The notes under the pieces: model-generated | Told to the model about the DNA's origin: nothing | The model's database searches: none | Seen by the model: the letters and a program-made list of their open reading frames with translations, nothing else | Shown here: in pieces, positions 55,210 through 64,000 of the stretch | Layout: each line of letters begins with the position of its first letter | Position numbering within the stretch: the stretch's first letter is position 1 | Program-made: the position numbers and the translations under genes | DNA from: Byssochlamys sp. IMV 00236 | Taxonomy: Eukaryota; Ascomycota; Eurotiomycetes; Eurotiales; Thermoascaceae | Direction: 5' to 3' | Length of the DNA stretch: 64,000 nt | NCBI GenBank assembly: GCA_001931875.2 | Contig: MSJH02000482.1 | Location: forward strand, 248,001-312,000

Positions 55210-58200
55210 GGCCCTTGGACTTCACAGCAAGCAGCGACTAGGGACTATGTCTCTTCGTCTATAGGACATGTCAGCTATGCGCTCGAAATCCGTTCATAAA
55301 TGGCCTCAAGCTTTTTTTTTTTTTGGGCCATTTCACCATTTGACGGTGCTTAGACGGTGAGACCGTTTCAGAGAGCATCGTCTAGCGATGACCGCCATAG
55401 ATATATGAGGTGACGTTTGATGACCATGACCTCCCCTATATACAAGGATCGTTCCTCTTGGATAGAATGGTATATAAATTTGTATATAAATTGAAATATA
55501 TTCATATATATATTTCTCTTGGGCACTATGCTATATCTTCTCATCGTTGACATTCATTACCATGTCCAGTATTCACTATTTGGGCGGCTCAAATAGCGAT
55601 CTATGTCACATTGCGTACTACACTCAAGACGAGCGTAAGAGTAGAAGTGGCCTCTACATGCGCGAAACCCAAAATATTCTTTTACAGAGTTGGCATCGAA
55701 GCGCTCATGGTGCGGGCATGGGCCGCAATATTGTGTAGCATCTTAAGAGATGCATTTGGGATCTATCCATGCCCTGATCCCGTGCTGTGTTAGAAGCAGC
55801 CAGAGCGGATCGATATCCAGCATCCACTCTCATTTGAGATGTTTGGAGTGAGCTGTAGCTGTCTCTACGCCAAACAGGATCTAATGCACACTATGTACCA
55901 GGCGTGGATGTTTGCCCAATCTTCGGTAATGTATTACGATACCAACCGTCTCCTTCTAGGTGACTGCAACCCAAGACACAGAATTATTATAGATCTCAGT
56001 TGCATCCTCAACCGGCCCGAGATGATCCTGACCATACTCCACGTGCGGCTCCAGCAGCTACATTATTATCTACCAGAGTCTCGTAAGTTGCAACCCTCAA
56101 TCCATCCGAAGGAGTAACAGCAAGCGAGAGAGATCATATTGGGCTCCACTACGAGGAAAAGTATTGGGGCGAGACTGCTCCGGAAGTTCAATACTACTGT
56201 TGTCGCATATGGTATGTTCTCGCTATGAGGCGTGGCGCTTAGCAGCCAACGATTCGGTCCTTGGAAAAGCGGAGTTCGCAAGCCACACGAAAGATCGGAG
56301 GATGAGCCTGACTTGTGCATCTCTCCGCAACGATCTTGGGTACTCTCCACGCCACAGTCGATAGTCCCGGGCAATCTTTCGGCTTTCCGGTGGGTTAACA
56401 GCTCTCTACTCCCTACAGAAGGCGCTTGATCCATGGTTGATACTCAGTGAAATAATTACTCGGTTAAGTAAGGAAACCAGGGCCCGAGACGAACAGGGAA
56501 TGTTATTGATTTCGGAACTCGGGGCTTGCTACAAAAAAAAAATCTTTTCCACCATGGGAGATCTCCCGGTCTACCCCGGCCAACAAGTGACCCAGTACGA
56601 CTAGGTAATTTGAGGGGGCAGATCGATCCAGTCATTTCTTCCTGTTCCCATTTCTAAGCATCCGCCAGCCCCGGTTTCTGTGTGGATGGAACTTGCCATG
56701 TGGCTCTGGGTACTACAACACGCTCGCTTCCAACTGAGAAGCAGCCTAGTCGCCAATTTGCCCCCAGATGGGGTCCAAAGGCGCTGAGAGGACGGACGAT
56801 GGAGGGGGCAACGACTGAAAATCAACCTCCAGCACATGAACCTGTCAGCGTTCCATTTACGCTGCATATCCCAAGGCATGCTCCTGGTTTTGGGGTCCGA
56901 CTATACCTTGCATCGAAGAAAGGATTATACCATCCTTTCAACTTACCGGTTTCAGTCCTTCGGTCTTTTCTGTGAGACATTGCAATAAGATATACTCCGA
57001 GTGTCATGCATATCCTATGGCACATTATTGAATGCGCTATCAATAATAGCATACATATCCTAGCGATGATTTTTCCGGATCTCCACCCGCCTGGGCCGTG
57101 CACTGAGCCACGATATCCCTCTTTCTATGACGGGTTGACCATGCTTCACAACCGGGAATTGCGCGTGGTTGAGTATACTCTGGTAGAATCCGATGATCCT
57201 GAGCTAGGATCCAGATGTGGGATCTGGAATGTTCCAACACGCGTCCTGTTAGCGTGTCAGGAATGCCCCGGAAAAGGTCTCCTGATTCTGCCTTAGATAC
57301 CGAACTCGGTACAAAGCCCAGGAGGGACAAAATAATAATAATAATACCATAATATAGCCTACTATTATTATCTCCATGGACACGCAGAGAGGTCAGAATG
57401 GAACCGGGACTATCTAACTATGATCACCGCCATGACGGAACTTTCAACTACTAGCTTCGAAGTTCGAACAGACCATCTCTTTCATTGGCGGAAGAAGCGA
57501 CGCTTTCAGTTATAGCCGAGAATAGCTAAATCAAGGAAGAGAGATCATGATCTCCGACCAGCCCCAGAAAAATGGGAGCAGCTCTTCACTTTGACTGGTG
57601 TATTATCATCGTCCGGCAAGCCCCGTATAAGTCAGCAACGAAACAAAAGTTTCAGACTTAAGCGAGATAGGGTGGCCGGTGGCGCCTGAGCACGTCCTTG
57701 CGTTCGTCTTAGCGCCGTGAATCTCTCTCTCTTCTTCTTTTAAAGCCCTCCCGGCATCAGCCAGTCGGAGTTGCCGTCGATGCATATCTGACTTGTCTTT
57801 TATGAGACAAGGAGCAAACCTTAAGTTTCATTGCTCTCTTCCCTTCACCACCTCGCTGCGCCGAAAGGGGCAAAACACCATGCAGCGCCTTTCCCTGGCC
57901 CCGTCAGATGTTACCGATTGATACTCGAAGATCATTAGACGTCTCATGTGGTTTTCTCGCTTATGGCATGGATGATCCATAACGAAACACAGGTGTAAGG
58001 CGTAACTACTAACTACACAAGGTATTGTTAGGAAAAACGAAGTGTATGGTATACGACGTATACGACAGCCGAAACAAAAAGGAAAGGGCAAGAGAAAAAA
58101 CGCACCAAGTTAACTTTCGGTTAAGAGCCTGAGCACGAGCCCTTGCGGGTAACTAAGTTAACTAACAGTTACACTTGAAGCTGCCTCCGTTGAATTCTGT

Positions 58201-59225
58201 TTTCCAGTGGGGGGTTTTTATCGGTGGGTTTGCTCCGCTTTAGTAGTAGTATGTAATAATAATATAGCGTCGGGACTCCGGGTTTGTGTACTTCCTAACT
58301 CCCCGTATCATTACTATCAGTATCCACGAGCACGAAAAGTTTAGAGTAGATAGATAGATACCTTTCTAACTATTCACAACTATTAGTTCACTACTACTGT
58401 AACAGCTTCAATAATACTACGGATATTGGTTATTGTGGCGTCTTGCACTGTTCCGGCGATATTGCTTGATATGGGTATTTGGTACAATGGTATTTCATAC
58501 GGTGATTGATTGATTGATACCGGCAATGGTCGAGATGGGGAGCTCCGTGGTCCTCTTTTTTTGTCTTCGATAGTGAGGTTTCAAGTTATGTGGGATGCTA
58601 AGCATAACGTCGAAGAGGGGGGAAATGGGGCGCTATGACGGCGGAGGTGGCTAATCTACGACATAGTCTACGAGGCACAATAAAGGGGGGGTAAAATTGA
58701 GGGAAAGAAAGATTGGTATGGGAAGGAACGCTTGCGCATTCGTTCTATTGTTGTTGGTTGTTCTTGTTCAATGTGGCCGTCTCTCCGTACGTACTCATAC
58801 ATGTAGCTTTCAAATGCTGATCCGGCAACTTCGGGGATGCAGCTTTGTTCCAAACAAAAAAAGAAAACAAGACATACACATAGAATAATAACAAAACATG
58901 GAAGAAAATAAGAGTTTCCTCGAAACAAAAAGGTATATCGTGAGACCGAAAAAAAATAATGATAACAAACTGCTCCTGAACCGACAAGTTTCCGCGGAAA
59001 TGATTTCCGAAACCGGGGGTATTTGTCCTTTTTATGAAACCGATTCTCTCAAAAAACTCAAAAACCATGACTTTTGCGCCTGTGACCTCCTTCCCGGAAC
59101 TGTGAAAGATGGAGAATACCCCATAAAAAAAGCCTATGTACAGCTAGTGCAATGCTAGCGTTCGTTCAAAGTGAAATGATATCGAAGTCGACTTTTTTTG
59201 CCCGTGAACCAGCAGACGGGTGACT
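55210..59225. other. 4-kb region without recognised genes
   Basis: Contains a poly-T run (55311-55324), AT-rich DNA around 55490-55520, many 60-120 codon frames with no motifs (55547-57330), an AATAAT run near 57329-57350, and A-rich DNA toward 59100. The right end is probably the 3' UTR of the C2H2 gene. I see no tRNA or transposon signature. Confidence 0.45.
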
Positions 59226-60305
59226 TCATACCATAGCTGTAGGCATTGGACGGCCACTGTGGCATCCTCTTTCGTGACGCTTCATATTGCTGCGCACGCT
59301 GAATGCTTTGCCGCAACCGACGTGAGTGCAGCGGAACGGCTTCTCTCCAGTGTGGCTGTGAGAGTGAATTCGCAGACTGGATGGCCGTGAGAACGCCTTG
59401 TGGCATGTTCTGCAGATGTATCGGTCATGGTTCTGTGGGTACGGGTCGGAGCTCGATGGTGGGAAGTAGTGATGGTGCTGCCACGCTGGTGTCACTGGCG
59501 AGATCATTTGAGGATGCGTTGAAGAAACCATAGGAGTGACATAGTTCTGGCCATTGTAGTTGCTGGGTGGAGGCGGTCTCTGGTAATAGGCCGCAGCTGG
59601 TGGTACCTCCACGGGCGAACTATACGAACTGTTGCTAGGAGCCGGAGAAGCGTACGGCTGAGCTGAATACCGCGACTGAGATTCCTGAGAGATCGATCCC
59701 CGCTCCGTCGGACTTGGTAGCGTAACATAGGGCTGGTGCCGTTGCTGATATGTCTCAGAAGCACTGGCAGGGCTACCGGCTCTGGCATTCGAGGGCGTGA
59801 ACTGCGAACACGTCGACGAAGATGGAGAGTGACCGGTGCTGTGGAATCCAGAGTCCGGACGCAATGGTGGAGTAGGAGGCATGGCCACCTTCGAGGCATT
59901 CCCCGCAATGTGATCAGCTGCGTGGGAGTATGCCCGTTCCCTCTGGAAAGGATTGTCTTGTCTTTGGCGTTCTATAGGATATGGGTTAGCAAGATAAAAA
60001 AAAAGGCTATTTTCCGGAGCCAAAAGTGTAATCATACTTGTTGCAGGAATTGAGGACCTGTCAGCTCCCTCAAGGAGACTGGAGATAGACGGGAGAGAGC
60101 ATTTTCTCTGGTCCTCGACTGGAGGGGAGAGAGGAGGCTGCGGAGAGCGAGAAACATAGCTCGTGGTCGACGAGGGGAAGTATGAATCGGAGACTGATCC
60201 TTCCCGGTATTGATCGTATGTTCTGACCTGAGAGGTCGAATGACGGTGTGATGAGACTCTAGCAGAGTCGTTCACGTCCCTCGTAACCAAATTTGCCAGA
60301 TCCAT
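59226..60305 (-). CDS. mtfA: C2H2 zinc-finger transcription factor, MtfA-like
   Basis: Two exons (60305-60038, 59971-59226) with a 66-nt intron (GTATGA..TTGCTAAC..CTATAG) give 337 aa. It starts '[10 protein letters not shown]' and has a Ser/Pro/Gln-rich middle with a '[15 protein letters not shown]' motif. It ends in two zinc fingers: C276/C279/H292/H296 and C304/C309/H322/H327, within '[21 protein letters not shown]' and '[19 protein letters not shown]'. This architecture and the finger sequence fit Aspergillus MtfA, a global regulator of secondary metabolism and morphology, better than FlbC. The intron is a multiple of three and lacks in-frame stops, so a retained transcript would encode a 22-residue insertion. 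The assignment to MtfA is from memory of the family. Confidence 0.8.
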   Translation of the reverse strand: MDLANLVTRDVNDSARVSSHRHSTSQVRTYDQYREGSVSDSYFPSSTTSYVSRSPQPPLSPPVEDQRKCSLPSISSLLEGADRSSIPATSMITLLAPENSLFFYLANPYPIERQRQDNPFQRERAYSHAADHIAGNASKVAMPPTPPLRPDSGFHSTGHSPSSSTCSQFTPSNARAGSPASASETYQQRHQPYVTLPSPTERGSISQESQSRYSAQPYASPAPSNSSYSSPVEVPPAAAYYQRPPPPSNYNGQNYVTPMVSSTHPQMISPVTPAWQHHHYFPPSSSDPYPQNHDRYICRTCHKAFSRPSSLRIHSHSHTGEKPFRCTHVGCGKAFSVRSNMKRHERGCHSGRPMPTAMV

Positions 60306-63300
60306 GATGGTTCAACTGCAAGCCGCTGGAAAGGATGCTGGATGATGCGTGAGTAGAGAGAAGTAGTAGGACGGGCTCGGCTCTATTGAATGTGTCCGAA
60401 CAGGTATATCGGAGGAGATTGAGATAAGATGATATCACGGATTTGGCAGAGCATGGAAGAAGGGGGATCACGTTTAGTTATGAGGCAGGACCAACAGTCG
60501 AGAATACTACTTTGAGGCACGTTGATATGGGGCCGTGAGCGGGAGAAGCCGACATGCACAGGGCACATGAGGTCGACCAGGTAAGATTATTATTAGTCTC
60601 GGCGCGGGAAGAGCCAAAGCGTTTCGATTCGCTTCGACAGTCATAATGCATCCAAGGCCCCGGTACGAAAGCTTAAAGTGATAACCGGGGCGATTCAGAA
60701 GGATGCGGATCGTTAACCAGGCAGTTCAAGAAGTGTTAAAGGCCGTGGCGCACCCTGTCGACCTGAGGCGGTTAGAACGTGGTGCCTCCACCCCCCTTAC
60801 TAGCTGTCTCGTGGTAAAAGAGGCTCAAGGTCCTGCAGTTACCGTGGTGGTTTCGCTGTGACAAGATCGTCACTGCCAATCAGCCACCTTGACGTTCGTA
60901 TTACCGCTTAAATGAGAGTTCCGGAGCCACGTATTGACTGTATCATTAGTGCAGATCCACCGCCGGCGATGGCATACCCTTTAGTCTAGCCTCTGGGACG
61001 GGATTCAGCGTTATGGTCCATGGGTCGGCGGTTCCCCATTCTTGACCTTTCGTCCTAGAAGTCGATCTCGGCCAGTGGAGAAGACGGGCCTACCTGTCAC
61101 AACGATCCTTGCCCCGTAAACGGCTGATCACTGCGGCAGGATCATAGCGATGAACCGATCTGATGTCCGGCAGCGCGCAGATCGCCATCGGTCATCCTGG
61201 TTGGCTGCCTGCCCAGGCTTTTCTTTCCGAAGATGCCAGAGACGTCGGGCTTGGAAGCCAGGTTCAGGCTTGATGCAATTTCCTTACCCCCATCCAAGAG
61301 ACCCTGGACCAAGTGACACGCGTTGTCCCTTGAATCATTCCCAAGTAAGATCCCACGCCCGAGGTTTCGGGAACAGGTGTGAACAAGAACAACATGAGCA
61401 TGACCAGCGACACAGCGCGCGAAGCGGTCTTTGCCGATAGTCAAAGCTACCAGGAAGGGAATCTTTGAACGATCACGTTCAAGAGAGGGGTCTGTGCTGG
61501 GAGATTCAAAGTGTGGAGGCTCCGAGGCTGGAACCGGAGTTTATCGTGATATTATCAACCAATCCATGGATGCCGGTGACAGAATACGAACCCGGGGTGT
61601 GCAGTTTTCACCAGTCTGCCGGTTGCCCGGTCCATTCCGCGCCGTAATAACACTGCAGACGGACGTTGTCCAAATGTCCCCTGAAACTCGGGCCCATCAT
61701 TGGCCTAAAACCCTACGGATTCACTGATCACCAGTGCAGCAGCTTATTTGCCCTTGCTTGGCGGCTGTGAGATCTCATCCCCCTCCTTTGGCCTGGAGTA
61801 GTGATGCAAGAGGTGCGCAGTAGTTAGATACGACATGCCGCTTCTGTTTCTTTTTTCTCCTCTTTTCTTTTCTTTTCTTCTTGCCTTGACGGTCATATTA
61901 TTGTACATACATATGATGCACATAGTTATCTGTATGAGCCCGAGAGTCAAGTCTCCATCTGCTTGGAATAATAGCATCTCCCTTGGGCCTTGTCTAAGCG
62001 TCCTGCCTATCTAGCTGGTATTGGCAAGACCCAACGCCCAGGAGACGGCTTGTTGCGGGTGCCGAATTTTTAGAGGCGGATGAAAGATACTCCCTGATCA
62101 CGAGAGATCTCCATGATCTGTTCGGCTCTTCCTGGAAGAGGGAACGGTCTGAGAGTCACGATGAACCAAGAAACCCGCCCAAGGCATGAACTCACTGTGG
62201 TAGGGGGTCAGACGAGGCGCCGCAGCGCGCGGGTCCCCCCCAAGATAGGTAATGATGGAGACGACGGGGGATCGCCATCAATTTCCTGGAGCAAGGTCTC
62301 CTTTTTTACTTTTAGACTGCCGTGCGGGCCACAAAAGAGTTTCGACAAGCGAGATGCGTTCCTGGACGTGATGGCCGGCAAGGAAGTCGGTCACGGCCGC
62401 CGTCGGCGGCTATGACCGCCAGAAATGTTTCCGATTCCAGCAACCAACGGGGATCTTCAGGCTATCTGAATGTGTGGCTTCGGCGGAGCATCCGTAGAGC
62501 GTTAAAGGGATTTTCGACAAGCAGCGGCGGGATGATCTTCCGCAAGGAAGCGAGCGATGGCGCGGGAAGGCGTCTCGAAGAAGGTTAAGTTCCTCGTGGA
62601 AGCGAAGAGTCGCCAGGCCCATTGGCTTCTGGGATATCATTACCACCAGCAAGCCGTGTCCAGCTGCGGCCCCACTGCCCCAGAAAGCACAGGGTTGGTA
62701 AAAAGTCGCAGTGATCCGCATGTTGGCCGTCCCGAGTACTGGGGCTTGGGCATCACGATCCACGGAGACCCGCGACGGGGTTGATGATCCCTAACGATTG
62801 TGGCTGATCCTTTTCGGGACTTGGCCGAATGCTGACGATGATGGTCTTGAAGTACGGCACTCCGTGTTCCATACCATAAGAATCAGGGAGCGTTGGCACT
62901 TCATCAAGAATAGAAACCACTATTTTTTTTTCAGGGGTGTTTATGCAAACTGACAGTGACCATCATTGTTATGATCCACCGGGGTCACTTTATTCACAAT
63001 CACTGTGAAAAGGATATCTAGCTCGAGCGTGTAAAAATAATCACAATAAACGACAAGTACGGATAGTTCAGGAGGTCCTGTGGTTCGGACCAGCCACGAA
63101 TTGCAATCGCCGCGTTCGTCTCCATTCGCACAATACAGACTCCTCTATCTTGGGTCTGTTGAGGGTCCTTCGGGTTGGTTTTAGTCTGTGTGACGAAGCA
63201 GCTGTCAACTATATTCATCCTAAAGGGGTATTCAGAACCGCCTACCAGCGCTGGTGTTGTACATACGTATGATGCCCCGTCCCAGTTATCAGATCTTCGT

Positions 63301-64000
63301 AGATCTACCGTACATTCCTACTGCCAGTCAATCAACCGACGAGGCATTAAACAGGCACCGGGTCAGCAGATGCCGGTTGAAAATGAGAAATAATGGCTAC
63401 TGTCAAAGTTTCGCATCGCACCCGTCGCGGCATCATACGTGTTCTGCGTATTTTTCACCTTTTTCAAGCGCGTATGATGCGGGTCGCGGGGCCCAGATGG
63501 GGAGATTGCTTAATTACGGAGGCCAGTGCGTCTTCTACTCGAGCCTCGAACGGCCTAGAGAAAGATAAACTTGACACGGCTGCAAATGATGTGCGGTGAT
63601 CGTCAACCATTTCAAAACGTCCGAGTTGCTTGATATCACCGTTGCATACTTCTGTTGGCATGAACTCAAGAACGGACTTTGACCGAGAGATGTACTCAAG
63701 TCGAACGCGTAGACAGTGCTGCACATTTTGAGTATCTACTACTTCGACCTGTTAGCTGTGCGGAAGCCTTGAGGAAAGATGGTCGGCATCCCTCTTTCAC
63801 CTGTACCCGGAATTCTTGTTGGAAGGCTTCCTTGTTTCATCCCCCGTGAGCGTCTTCGTATTTTGTGAAGATCTGTAGTGATGAGGTAGTGGTCTACCCA
63901 ACCGATGATGATTTCCTGCTGCTCTGCTGTCTCGGCTAATTGTTGCTGGCAACATTATAATCCAGTGAGACGGAATCGTTCTGTTGCAGGCCAGCTCTTC
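60306..64000. other. 3.7-kb upstream region of the MtfA-like gene
   Basis: No recognised gene up to the window end. Frames of 60-117 codons occur on both strands (for example 61142-61444, 62113-62415, 62763-62410) with no domain signature. CT-rich DNA lies near 61845-61885. It presumably holds the promoter and a long leader of the regulator, and possibly non-coding transcripts. Confidence 0.45.

Noticed and set aside
10661..63000. Secondary-metabolite gene cluster around the transporter or the MtfA-like factor
   Set aside because: No polyketide synthase, NRPS, terpene synthase, P450 or tailoring enzymes are present. Neighbours are housekeeping genes.

Overview
The window is nuclear DNA of a filamentous ascomycete, almost certainly a eurotialean mould (Aspergillus or a close relative). 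Genes carry short introns of about 45-80 nt with GTRWGT-type donors and CTAAC/CTGAC branch sites. The set includes NIMA kinase and an MtfA-like zinc-finger regulator, both characteristic of Aspergillus. Most of the window is ordinary housekeeping DNA; one block at about 10.7-18.6 kb is made of decayed mobile-element and gene fragments.

Layout. 0.7-2.7 kb: a poly(A)-polymerase-like protein whose nucleotidyltransferase core appears catalytically dead, with a C-terminal MJ1316 domain. 3.6-3.9 kb: a weak ankyrin remnant. 4-10.4 kb: tRNA dihydrouridine synthase Dus1, a WRAP73/Wdr8 WD-repeat protein, ribosomal protein S25, and a membrane-anchored MAPR (cytochrome b5-like) protein. 10.7-18.6 kb: a broken GNAT acetyltransferase, a SNF2-type helicase C-terminal relic, a Ty1/copia reverse transcriptase split into two head-to-head inverted pieces, an LRR-like fragment, and a Helitron N-terminal relic. 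18.7-27.3 kb: CAAX protease Rce1, a large Ser/Pro-rich protein with two C-terminal membrane segments, and an MFS hexose transporter with four CreA-like sites upstream. 30-35.5 kb: sedoheptulose-bisphosphatase Shb17, DASH subunit Hsk3, and a ketopantoate-reductase-like protein with a long disordered tail. 35.5-41.7 kb: a gene-free stretch. 41.7-55.2 kb: Sub2 (mRNA export/splicing helicase) divergent from an RNase P Rpr2/Rpp21 subunit, a small coiled-coil protein, a WBP11-type splicing factor, NIMA, and an ankyrin-BTB/BTB protein. 55.2-59.2 kb: no recognisable gene. 59.2-60.3 kb: the MtfA-like C2H2 regulator. From there to the end is 3.7 kb of gene-free sequence upstream of that regulator.

The genes do not form a biosynthetic cluster. 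Loose themes are RNA processing (Dus1, Sub2, Rpp21, WBP11, the PAP-like protein) and mitosis (NIMA, Hsk3, Wdr8). I found no rRNA, tRNA or CRISPR array. Exon joins were worked out by hand from splice signals and reading-frame continuity. Start codons are real ATGs except where noted. Family assignments rest on recognised motifs, not on database searches.
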